This document shows, piece by piece, positions 1 through 5,476 of a stretch of 6,178 nt of DNA. The DNA is from an uncultured Pseudomonadota bacterium. GTDB taxonomy: Bacteria > Desulfobacterota_B > Binatia > UBA9968. How positions within the stretch are numbered: position 1 is the first letter of the stretch; every line of letters begins with the position of its first letter. The translations under genes were made by a program, and so were the position numbers. The stretch is from contig CAMLCX010000308.1 of assembly GCA_946478635.1 (NCBI GenBank), positions 1 through 6,178 on the forward strand, given 5' to 3'. The notes beneath the pieces are model-generated. The model made no database searches and was not told the origin of the DNA. It saw only the letters and a list, made by a program, of their open reading frames with translations.

Positions 1-66
1 TTGGCGGAGACTATACGCCGGATAAAGCACCAACAGCGTGAGACACTACACTAGAGTAACGGCACC

Positions 67-1143
67 GTGAGCATCTTCACCGGTGAGCTTGGCCTGCAAT
101 TCGTCACCCATCTGGCGAATCACTACACCGTCCCGGAACTCATTGGACTCGCGCAACTGGGAGCCGATAGCGGGTTCAGCCGGATCTGGTTTAACGACAA
201 CATCCGTTACCGCAGCCAGCTCCTGGTCATGACGGCGGTCGCCGCCCATGTGCCGGTTCCTCTCGGCACGGCGGTTCTCGTGCCCTACTTTCATAACCCT
301 CTCGATCTCGCCGACGCCCTCGGCGCGCTGTCTGAATTGCGCCCCAATCAGGAGATCAGCGTGGGCATCGCCCGCGGCGACCTGGGCCAGGCTCCGCAGC
401 ATATTCAAGCGACGAAACCCATCGCCATGGTCAGCGAGACGGTTCAATTCTTACGCCGTGTGCTCGCCAGCGAAACCGTGCGGTACGATGAATTTCCGTT
501 CCTGTGCGATTACTACCGGCTCAATCCGCGCGGAAAATTCTCCCTGGCCTTTGAACCGCGAGCGAGTTTCAAATTTTACGGCGGCGGCAACGGGCCGCAA
601 TCGCTGCGCATGTGCGGCCGGGTGATGGATGGACTGCTGAGTTCGGGAACGTACATCCCGATGCTCAAAGCGGGCAGGCTGAAAGGCATGCTCGAGACGG
701 CCGAAGCGACGGCACGGGAAACCAATCCCGACAAAAAGCTGCGCAAGGTGTGCGAGCTCAACGTGTCGATTTCGCGCAATCGAGAGAAGGCGCAGGAGTT
801 TCCCAAACGCCAGGTGGCCCACTCGATTCTCCAATGGGAAGCGCTCGGTTTCACGCCGGAGGAGTACGCCAGAATGGGCGTTGACCGCGCCGATGTTTTG
901 AAGCTAAAAGCGGCCTTCGAATCCGGCGCGACGGTCGAACAGGCGGCACTGCTCGTGAACGATCAAATGCTGCGCTGCTACTACGCCGCCGGCACACCGG
1001 AAGAAGTCAGAGATCAGATCATCGAGCTGGTCGGCGCCGCCGAGCAACTCGGCTACGACCACGTCGCCTTCGCCAAGCTCGGGCCCGATTATCACGAAGC
1101 GATCAATCTGCTCGCCGAACAAGTCGTGCCGACGCTGCGCTGA
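67..1143 (+). CDS. Luciferase-like (LLM class) flavin-dependent oxidoreductase
   Basis: This is a 358-residue protein of the bacterial luciferase-like monooxygenase family, which are cytoplasmic TIM-barrel enzymes using reduced FMN or F420. The substrate cannot be read from the sequence. Visible family features are an early barrel strand with a helix (GLAQLGADSGFSRIWFND, about residues 27-44), the LGTAVLVPYFHNP strand (66-78), the SVGIARGD segment (98-105) matching the family's 'GxGRGD' region, a glycine-rich GGGNGPQSL stretch (about 172-180) of the kind that binds cofactor phosphate, and a C-terminal AGTPEEVRDQI helix (from 308). The length fits the family. The GTG at 67 is the only plausible start, because an in-frame TAG lies at 52-54; no strong Shine-Dalgarno is visible. 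The last 50 or so codons recur downstream at 1978-2133. The family call is firm; the reaction is unknown. Confidence 0.9.
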   Translation: MSIFTGELGLQFVTHLANHYTVPELIGLAQLGADSGFSRIWFNDNIRYRSQLLVMTAVAAHVPVPLGTAVLVPYFHNPLDLADALGALSELRPNQEISVGIARGDLGQAPQHIQATKPIAMVSETVQFLRRVLASETVRYDEFPFLCDYYRLNPRGKFSLAFEPRASFKFYGGGNGPQSLRMCGRVMDGLLSSGTYIPMLKAGRLKGMLETAEATARETNPDKKLRKVCELNVSISRNREKAQEFPKRQVAHSILQWEALGFTPEEYARMGVDRADVLKLKAAFESGATVEQAALLVNDQMLRCYYAAGTPEEVRDQIIELVGAAEQLGYDHVAFAKLGPDYHEAINLLAEQVVPTLR

Positions 1144-1204
1144 CCGATGAGAAGGTTTTTCTGCTAGTGACGGCAAACTACGGAATGATCGCGGTTACAT
1201 ATTT

Positions 1205-1232
1205 ATGCTGAAAGCAATATGCTTTCCTGCAT
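1205..1232 (+). promoter_or_regulatory. Imperfect inverted repeat at the start of the vapB-like antitoxin, candidate operator
   Basis: The core is AAAGCA (1211-1216), three central bases, then TGCTTT (1220-1225). Outer ATGC (1205-1208) and GCAT (1229-1232) extend the symmetry with a one-base slip. It covers the two possible antitoxin start codons (1219 and 1231). VapB-type antitoxins usually repress their own operon through such sites, so an operator role is a reasonable inference; nothing else shows it. Confidence 0.4.
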
Positions 1233-1467
1233 GCGAATCACGTTGGAGATTAGTGACGAACTTTTCCGCCTGCTCAAACGCAAAGCCGCGGACGACGGCA
1301 CGGCGTTACGCCAGGTCGTCGAGAGCGCATTGCGAGTCTATTTGGGCAAACAGACCAAGCATAAAGGCTATCAGCTTCGATGGAACACGGAACGAGGCCG
1401 TCTTTTGCCTGGAGTTCGGCTTAACGCCCGCGACGCCCTGTTCGATTTGATGGACGGTCGGCGGTGA
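1231..1467 (+). CDS. vapB: VapB-type antitoxin (type II TA module 1)
   Basis: This is a 78-residue antitoxin. The N-terminus (MRITLEISDELFRLLKRKA) is a beta strand plus helix like the ribbon-helix-helix DNA-binding fold, with a second helix around TALRQVVESALRVYL. The C-terminal tail ending in DALFDLMDGRR is the part expected to wrap the toxin. I chose the ATG at 1231 because family members begin MRITL; an in-frame ATG at 1219 would add four residues (MLSC), and neither start has a clear Shine-Dalgarno. Its TGA overlaps the GTG of the toxin (GTGA), the usual translational coupling in these operons. The partner toxin is destroyed, so this is now an orphan antitoxin that may still bind its operator or neutralise related toxins. 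Confidence 0.82.
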   Translation: MRITLEISDELFRLLKRKAADDGTALRQVVESALRVYLGKQTKHKGYQLRWNTERGRLLPGVRLNARDALFDLMDGRR

Positions 1468-1938
1468 TCGCGCTCGACACCAATTATCTTGGTTCACGCC
1501 AGGCGAGCCGAGACCGTGCAATGAAGAACCCCGCCGCAAGCAGCGGGGTTCGAAAGACCTTTGTGAGAATTTTCCCAACGTTCTCACCCCCGAATGTGTT
1601 TATCGGGGGTCCAGATCCGGATCCGCCTCGATTCCCGCTTAAAGCATGCGGGAATGACGGATTTCGGATGAGCGATTTACTTGACGCAGCAAGTTGCGGG
1701 GAATGAACCCACAGTGATTCAATCGCCGTCCCTAAACCTGCTTAGCGAGGGACCGCGACATGCCATTTTCATGCAGCAGCTACTCCGCGCCGGCCAAGCC
1801 GGCGGCAACCTTGCCCACGACGCGCATATCGCCGCACTGGTACTCGAACACGGTGTCAGAGAACTCTGGACTGCCGACCGAGATTTCGCGCGCTTCCCCG
1901 GACTGCGCCTCCACAATCCCTTCGCGACAGGCGCGTAA
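1464..1938 (+). pseudogene. vapC: Broken VapC-type PIN ribonuclease toxin, interrupted by a hairpin cluster
   Basis: The gene starts GTG at 1464, overlapping the antitoxin stop, and reads VIALDTNYL, the PIN N-terminus with its first catalytic aspartate. After about 1493 the family sequence continues one frame over as LVHARRAETVQ, so there is a one-base frameshift near 1493-1496. From about 1522 homology is lost in a hairpin-rich stretch. It resumes in a third frame near the GTG at 1714 (VIQSPSLNLLSEGPRH) and runs to the normal C-terminus, with HDAHIAALVLEHG and WTADRDFARFPGL holding the later acidic residues. Roughly 50 central residues, including the expected catalytic glutamate, are missing. 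The insert has therefore replaced gene sequence rather than simply interrupting it. The toxin cannot be functional. Confidence 0.82.
1522..1706. repeat. Cluster of palindromic hairpins inside the vapC remnant (REP/MITE-like)
   Basis: Four stems occur in 130 bases: GAACCCCGC 1526-1534 with 1543-1551; GTGAGAA 1563-1569 with TTCTCAC 1581-1587; ACCCCCGA 1586-1593 with TCGGGGGT 1603-1610; ATTCCCGC 1631-1638 with GCGGGAAT 1648-1655. All are perfect, with loops of 8 to 11 bases, and the second and third share two bases. A half-palindrome (GCAGCAAGTTGCGGGG, 1686-1701) ends the stretch. ATTCCCGC/GCGGGAAT hairpins resemble dispersed extragenic palindromes of many bacteria. I see no transposase or target duplication. 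The outer limits are approximate, set by where vapC homology stops and restarts. Confidence 0.65.
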
Positions 1939-1956
1939 AGTTTTTCCCTAGCCAAA

Positions 1957-2133
1957 ATGAAGTGCGCGTGGCACACCGCCGGCACGCCGGAAGAGGTCAG
2001 AGATCAGATCATCGAACTCGTCAGCGCCACTGAGACACTCGGCTACGACCACGTCGCTTTCGCCAAACTCGGGCCGGATTATGACGAGGCGATCAAATTG
2101 CTCGCCGAACAAGTCGTGCCCGCGCTGCGCTAG
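1957..2133 (+). pseudogene. Partial second copy of the 3' end of the luciferase-like oxidoreductase gene
   Basis: From 1978 to the stop at 2131-2133 this matches the end of the upstream oxidoreductase gene (988-1143) without gaps. About 132 of the 150 bases after 1981 are identical, many changes fall in third positions, and the encoded peptide AGTPEEVRDQIIELV...LLAEQVVPALR is nearly the same. The ATG at 1957 opens a 58-codon frame, but the peptide is only the last helices of a TIM-barrel enzyme and cannot work alone. The 88% identity says the copy is either an old duplication or comes from a related paralogue. It lies 18 bases after the vapC remnant, so the first TA module is flanked by direct repeats of this gene end. 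Confidence 0.87.
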
Positions 2134-2246
2134 GAGGCGCGAAGTTCGGGCGAATGGCGGCGCAGCGAACAACAACATGATTTGTGCGGCTAGATCCAGT
2201 CCCTCGGTCGACCGACTCGCCGGGAATTTAATTCATATGCCGGGTC

Positions 2247-2489
2247 ATGCGGGGATATAGGTTGAATTTTCATTGCCCGATAACGACCGCAAAGCACCCC
2301 CAATTTGCCATCTGCTCTGTCGTCGCGGTCGCGCTCATTATTAGCTGCGTTGCGGCCCAGCCATCGGGCAACTCGACGAGCGTTGTTCACGATCGATTGT
2401 TCACTCCGCACGACGAGTTCTACTCGGTTCATATCAATCCAAGCGGCAGCGGCTGGGTCGGTGGCAACTTCGGTACGAATTGGAACTGA
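2247..2489 (+). pseudogene. Truncated N-terminus of a secreted lipoprotein, possibly YCF48/BNR-repeat type
   Basis: The 80-codon frame has a hydrophobic segment (FAICSVVAVALIIS, residues 20-33) followed by Cys34. The residues IISC fit a lipobox, so the protein would be exported and lipid-anchored. The mature part contains SVHINPSGSGWVGGNFGT (60-77), and GWVGGNFGT looks like the first blade repeat of YCF48/HCF136-like or BNR-repeat proteins, which normally continue for several hundred residues. Here the frame ends right after this motif, where sequence of an unrelated TPR protein begins. The start at 2247 is uncertain, with no clear Shine-Dalgarno. The signal peptide is fairly clear; the family name is inference from one motif. 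Confidence 0.4.
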
Positions 2490-3583
2490 GCTTCGAACTT
2501 GTCTTAGAGGAGGTTCCTTTTCAAACACGAAAGGCTTCGCGGCTATTGAGACCAAAGAGTCGTTCTCAAGGGCACAGGCTCTATGTGCAACCGTTGATGA
2601 AAAAGCTCTAGTTTTCCGGGCTCTGCTCGGACTTTGGTCTTTTCATCTTGTTCATGCAGCTGGGGGAGGAGATGCTGAAATTAGCGCGTCGCACGCGCGA
2701 CTGTGACCGATTTCACGGAACGTACCGACTGTTCGACCGCCCTTTAGATGGTTCCGGGCCTTCGTAAATTTGGCCAAATAAAAGTGGGCAATTCCAGTCG
2801 CCATATGGTCGACGCTGCCCCATTATGATTTTCAGTTTCATCCTATGGTTTCTAGGCTTCCCTGAACGTGCGGAAACAGCGGCGCAGAACGCGATCGCTC
2901 TGGCGAAAAAACTTGCCAGTCCGTTTAATGAAGCTTTATGCGACGCGATTATTGCTACGTACTATTCTTACCGCCGCGATGCCGCTACAACCCTGACGAT
3001 GGCCGAGGCCGCTCTAAAAATATCCGACGAGCGTGGTTTTCTACACTGGATCGCTCTCGGTAGTATCAACAAGGGCTGGGCCCTGTGCAGTTTAGGTAAA
3101 GTGAACGAAGGCCAACCGATTCTCCTTGATGGTCTAAAAATGTGGAAAATCATGGGCGCAGAAATGGCGTTACCAACTTTTCAGGTGCTGCTGGCTGAAG
3201 TTTATCAGGCCGCGGGCGTATTTAAGGAAGCGTCGGCGGCCGTCGAAGACGGGATTGCAATGGCCGTACGCAACAACGACCGCCATTATGACGCCGAACT
3301 CTATCGTGCTAGGGGAGAAGTGCTACTTAAAAATCTAAATAGAAATGCGCGGAACCATTCTGCCGAAGCCGAAACCTGTTTCTTGCGTGCGATTGAAACC
3401 GCTCGCAAGCAAAAGGCTCGCTCGCTGGAACTCAGAGCAGTCATGGCATTCGCTCGCTTATGGCGAAATACTGGAAAGAAACGAGAAGCTCGAATGCTGA
3501 CAAAAATCTACGGCTGGTTTACCGAAGGCTTCGATACGCCGGATTTGAAGGCTGCTAAGGAACTGCTTGATCAACTCGGCTAG
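2477..3583 (+). pseudogene. Degraded C-terminal TPR region of an adenylate/guanylate cyclase- or ATPase-type signalling protein
   Basis: Homology begins near 2477 as ELELSFELVLEE, shifts frame around 2520 to TKGFAAIETKESFSRAQALC and LLGLWSFHLVHA, shifts again with a small deletion near 2657 to GEEMLKLARR, and is lost over about 2700-2820. It then runs uninterrupted from about 2828 to the TAG at 3583. The last part (FILWFLGFPERA, GFLHWIALGSINKGWAL, AELYRARGEVLL, AETCFLRAIETARKQ and the terminal IYGWFTEGFDTPDLKAAKELL) is the characteristic C-terminus of large bacterial proteins built as cyclase or kinase domain, AAA ATPase, then TPR repeats. The catalytic and ATPase domains are absent, so no function is expected. 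A 252-codon frame from ATG 2825 is open, but it begins mid-repeat and is unlikely to be a native gene. Confidence 0.72.
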
Positions 3584-3626
3584 AACAATTTCAAGAGGAC
3601 AAGGCTCGGCGACAGAGGTATCCGGC

Positions 3627-3773
3627 GTTATGTTCGTGGAGCTAAAGAAAGATTACCACAGCAACTATATGCCCCAAACGCGCATCGACGACATAGACTT
3701 CAAAGTGAACGCGGGATTCAAGATCGAAGACTGGCTGACGCCGACGGCGATGCTGAGCCGGGGGAGGCGGTGA
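3627..3773 (+). pseudogene. 3' gene-end remnant, copy A (unidentified family)
   Basis: The frame reads MFVELKKDYHSNYMPQTRI, then IDDIDFKVNAGFKIEDW, then LTPTAMLSRGRR and a TGA at 3771-3773. It has no convincing start or 5' part and looks like the last 45-50 codons of a longer gene. Its reality as former coding DNA is supported by copy B (5263-5402), which preserves DYHSNY-PQ-RID, DW-TPTA-LSRG-R and the stop, and by the shorter copy C (4518-4577). I do not recognise the parent family. It ends 132 bases before the antitoxin of TA module 2. Confidence 0.6.
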
Positions 3774-3813
3774 CCGCACAAGGAATAGTCACGCGCTCTT
3801 GGCGCCCCCGGCT
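3756..3813. repeat. Long GC-rich inverted repeat over the end of copy A
   Basis: AGCCGGGGG (3756-3764) pairs perfectly with CCCCCGGCT (3805-3813). Inside the loop GTGAC (3770-3774) pairs with GTCAC (3788-3792), giving a two-tier hairpin around the stop codon of copy A. No T-run follows, so it is not a standard intrinsic terminator. It may be a structure at the junction between the gene remnant and the TA cassette. Confidence 0.45.
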
Positions 3814-3905
3814 ACCGAAATCCGGTTTGTTGTCCTGCGTTGCAAAGACATCGAGGCTTATGTAGTTTTTTGTGGAAACAATTACATAGTGAATAGGGTA
3901 AACGT

Positions 3906-4169
3906 ATGGCGAAAGGCAAAGTCCACAAGATCATCCAAGTGCCGATGGAAGAGGATTTGCTAAAACGGATCGACGCAACCGCGGGAATTGTGGCGGAGAG
4001 CCGAGCGGCATTCATTCGTGAGGCTTGTCAGCAGCGGCTAAAAAGTTTGCGCGCTAAGGAACTCGATCGGTTATACATCGAAGGTCACCAGAGCCATCCC
4101 GAGAATCTCGACTGGGCTCAAAGTTCCGCTAAATTGCTCTCCGAACGGCTGCCCAAAGAAAAGTGGTAA
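3906..4169 (+). CDS. Ribbon-helix-helix (CopG/MazE-like) antitoxin, TA module 2
   Basis: This is an 87-residue protein with a strand (KVHKIIQVPM) and two helices (EEDLLKRIDATAGI and SRAAFIREACQQRLKSL) in the order of the ribbon-helix-helix DNA-binding fold. A charged C-terminal tail (residues about 50-87, rich in Glu, Ser and Trp) is suited to binding the toxin. The ATG at 3906 has TAGGG (3894-3898) seven bases upstream, an acceptable Shine-Dalgarno. The stop is directly followed by the mazF start (TAAATG), so the two were cotranslated. RHH antitoxins partnered with MazF are common, and autorepression is expected. Because the toxin frame is broken, this is probably an orphan antitoxin. Confidence 0.82.
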   Translation: MAKGKVHKIIQVPMEEDLLKRIDATAGIVAESRAAFIREACQQRLKSLRAKELDRLYIEGHQSHPENLDWAQSSAKLLSERLPKEKW

Positions 4170-4483
4170 ATGAAGCGCGGCGAGGTCTGGTGGGTTGACA
4201 TGCCGCCGCCTGCGGGCCGGCGTCCCGCGCTGCTGCTCAGCCGTGATGCCGCGCACCGAGTCCGCGCGGCGATTATGGTGCGCCGATCACTCGCACGATT
4301 AGAAACATCCCCGTCGAAGTTGTGTTAGATCGCAGCGACGGTATGCCAGCGCGCTGCGTTGTCAATGTTGACGACATCACAACTCTGCCGAAAGTTCTGA
4401 TCAAGCAGCGGATTACCGCTCTCTCCACGGAAAAGATGCAGCAAGTCGATCAGGCGGTCCGATTTGCGTTGGATCTGGACTGA
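4170..4483 (+). pseudogene. mazF: MazF/PemK endoribonuclease toxin with a one-base frameshift
   Basis: The start MKRGEVWWVDMPPPAGRRPALLLSRD is the classic MazF/PemK opening, with the RRP motif at residues 17-19. After residue 37 (IMV) the original frame gives RRSLARLETS and stops at 4328. One base back, from GCG at 4280-4282, the family sequence continues as APITRTIRNIPVEVVLD, DGMPARCVVNVDDITTLPK and ends ALDLD at the TGA 4481-4483. Restoring one base, probably a G in GGTG|CGCC near 4280, would give an intact 104-residue toxin of normal length. The damage is thus a single deletion, recent or a sequencing error. No slippery heptamer is visible, so programmed frameshifting is unlikely. The active toxin would cleave mRNA at specific short sequences. 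Confidence 0.88.
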
Positions 4484-4517
4484 TCAGATTCCTACTGCCC
4501 AAGATTCGCCCGTCCCG

Positions 4518-4577
4518 AAGTTGATCGAGTGCCCATGCGCGACCCCCACGGCCACGCTGAGCCTGGGAAGCGGGTGA
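4518..4577 (+). pseudogene. 3' gene-end remnant, copy C (short, same family as copies A and B)
   Basis: In frame with the TGA at 4575-4577 the peptide is LIECPCATPTATLSLGSG, aligning with KIEDWLTPTAMLSRGRR of copy A after one codon insertion. The last 36 bases differ from copy A at 8 positions and end at the same stop. It lies between the broken mazF and the promoter of TA module 3. Because it is short, its membership is less sure than that of copies A and B. Confidence 0.45.
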
Positions 4578-4588
4578 ATCGCCGTGGG
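4545..4588. repeat. Inverted repeat over the end of copy C
   Basis: CCCACGGC (4545-4552) pairs perfectly with GCCGTGGG (4581-4588), with an inner CGCT/AGCG pairing (4555-4558, 4569-4572). It encloses the stop of copy C as the larger hairpin at 3756-3813 encloses that of copy A. No T-run follows; it could stop transcription coming from module 2 only weakly, if at all. Confidence 0.4.
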
Positions 4589-4594
4589 ACCTGC

Positions 4595-4622
4595 TTGACT
4601 AGCGGACTTACTTAGCTAATAT
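4595..4622 (+). promoter_or_regulatory. Sigma70-type promoter of the Phd-PIN operon
   Basis: TTGACT (4595-4600) is followed after 16 bases by TAATAT (4617-4622), close to the -35 and -10 consensus. Transcription would start near 4629, only about 8 bases before the antitoxin ATG at 4637. This implies a nearly leaderless message, consistent with the lack of a Shine-Dalgarno there. Confidence 0.65.
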
Positions 4623-4628
4623 TAGCTA
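4613..4628 (+). promoter_or_regulatory. Perfect 16-base palindrome, likely operator of the Phd-PIN operon
   Basis: TAGCTAATATTAGCTA is a perfect palindrome that contains the -10 box and ends 8 bases before the antitoxin start. Phd/YefM antitoxins bind palindromes of this kind in their own promoters, and a bound dimer here would directly block RNA polymerase. Confidence 0.7.
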
Positions 4629-4636
4629 GACTTGCA

Positions 4637-4879
4637 ATGAAACAAATAAACATCCATCAAGCAAAAACCGAATTGTCAAAGCTCGTGGAGCGCGCCGAGG
4701 CTGGAGAGGAGATCGTCATCGCCCGCGCCGGCAAGCCCGCGGCCAAACTGGTTCCGTTAACCCGAGCGCGTGGCCGGCGGAGGTTGGGACTGCTTGACGG
4801 TAAGTTCCGGATCCCCGACGACTTCAACAAGGTTCTGCCGGATTCCGTTATTCACGCTTTCGAAGGGCGAAGGCGGTGA
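4637..4879 (+). CDS. Phd/YefM-family antitoxin, TA module 3
   Basis: This is an 80-residue antitoxin with the standard Phd/YefM N-terminal DNA-binding domain: MKQINIHQAKTELSKLVERA, then AGEEIVIARAGKPAAKLVPL (to about residue 41). The basic and hydrophobic C-terminal part (GLLDGKFRIPDDFNKVL) is the toxin-binding tail; 'G--DG-F-IPDDF' tails are typical of Phd proteins paired with PIN toxins. The ATG at 4637 follows the promoter and palindrome closely. Its TGA overlaps the toxin's GTG (GTGA, 4876-4879), implying coupled translation. It should neutralise the toxin by protein contact and repress the operon. The gene is intact. Confidence 0.93.
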   Translation: MKQINIHQAKTELSKLVERAEAGEEIVIARAGKPAAKLVPLTRARGRRRLGLLDGKFRIPDDFNKVLPDSVIHAFEGRRR

Positions 4880-5262
4880 GGCTGCTGCTCGATACGCACC
4901 TGCTCCTCTGGGCCGCGGCGCACAGCGCGCGCCTGCCGCGTGAAGCGCGCGAGCTTTTGGAAGACGACAACAACGACGTTTATTACAGTGCGGCGAGCAT
5001 CTGGGAAATCGCCATCAAGAGCTCGCTTCGGCGTAAAGATTTTCGCGTCGATCTTACCCAGTTAATGCACGTGCTGCCTGAGATGGATTTGCTCGAGCTT
5101 CCCATAACCGCAGCTCACGCGGCTCGTGTCACAGAACTTCCGTTAATCCACCGTGACCCGTTCGACCGGCTTCTGATCGCCCAAAGCATTGCGGAGCCGC
5201 TCACGCTCCTGACCAACGATGCCCTACTCGATCGGTATCGCGTCGGTGCACGTGTCGTATAA
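4876..5262 (+). CDS. vapC: VapC-type PIN-domain ribonuclease toxin, TA module 3
   Basis: This 128-residue PIN protein has the acidic active-site residues in the usual places: Asp6 (LLLDTH), Glu44 (SIWEIAIK), Asp94 and Asp97 (HRDPFDRLLIAQ) and Asp115 (LLTNDALL). The 'LLLDTHLLLWA' and 'RDPFDRLLIAQ' motifs mark the PIN subgroup normally paired with Phd/YefM antitoxins. Such toxins are Mg2+-dependent endoribonucleases, often cutting tRNA or rRNA; the target here is unknown. The GTG start at 4876 overlaps the antitoxin stop and has GAAGGG (4862-4867) eight bases upstream. Length and residues indicate an active toxin. Gene-end remnant B begins directly at its stop codon. Confidence 0.93.
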   Translation: MRLLLDTHLLLWAAAHSARLPREARELLEDDNNDVYYSAASIWEIAIKSSLRRKDFRVDLTQLMHVLPEMDLLELPITAAHAARVTELPLIHRDPFDRLLIAQSIAEPLTLLTNDALLDRYRVGARVV

Positions 5263-5402
5263 AGTTCGCCGACTTGCATCAAGACTATCACAGCAACTAT
5301 GTCCCCCAGCCGCGCATCGACACATCGATCTAAAGTAACTCCAATTTTTGGATCGCAGATTGGACGACGCCGACTGCAAAGTTAAGTCGAGGACAGCGGT
5401 GA
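5263..5402 (+). pseudogene. 3' gene-end remnant, copy B (same family as copy A)
   Basis: It starts right after the toxin stop with KFADLHQDYHSNYVPQPRID, then loses frame through small deletions near 5320-5335, and resumes as FWIADWTTPTAKLSRGQR with a TGA at 5400-5402. Copy A keeps the same residues in one open frame. Net length differs from copy A by three bases. It ends 74 bases before the antitoxin of TA module 4. The parent gene is not recognised. Confidence 0.6.
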
Positions 5403-5440
5403 GTCTACACGATAGGAGAGTGATCCGCACTTGCTTTACG

Positions 5441-5465
5441 CTTTACTTTCTCTTAGAAGGTAAAG
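5441..5465 (+). promoter_or_regulatory. 25-base quasi-palindrome upstream of the AbrB-type antitoxin, candidate operator or hairpin
   Basis: The arms CTTTACTTTCT (5441-5451) and AGAAGGTAAAG (5455-5465) pair at 10 of 11 positions, the remaining one being G-U capable, around a 3-base centre. The right arm ends just before the Shine-Dalgarno AGGAGG (5467-5472), which is four bases from the ATG. It could be the DNA operator for autorepression or an RNA hairpin affecting ribosome access. A possible -35 TTGCTT (5431-5436) precedes it, but the -10 is poor. Confidence 0.5.
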
Positions 5466-5476
5466 TAGGAGGCTGT

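Noticed and set aside
1..66. Tail of an upstream gene or promoter for the monooxygenase
   Set aside because: The 17-codon frame ending at 52-54 is too short to recognise, and no -35/-10 pair of good quality or terminator is visible.
46..1176. Minus-strand open frames across the monooxygenase gene
   Set aside because: They mirror the codon bias of the real gene on the + strand and show no recognisable protein features.
2825..3583. An open 252-codon frame as a complete TPR gene
   Set aside because: It begins in the middle of a repeat, and recognisable pieces of the same protein lie upstream in other frames, so it is the undamaged end of a pseudogene.
3584..3773. Copy A as a small functional gene
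   Set aside because: It has no plausible ribosome binding site, and its relatives B and C are frameshifted or truncated with only the 3' end preserved.
3861..3886. Imperfect inverted repeat TGTA...TACA upstream of the RHH antitoxin as an operator
   Set aside because: Only about 9 of 13 positions pair and most of them are A/T; too weak to list as a site.
4278..4300. Programmed -1 frameshift in mazF
   Set aside because: No slippery heptamer or convincing downstream structure is visible at the shift point; a one-base deletion explains it.
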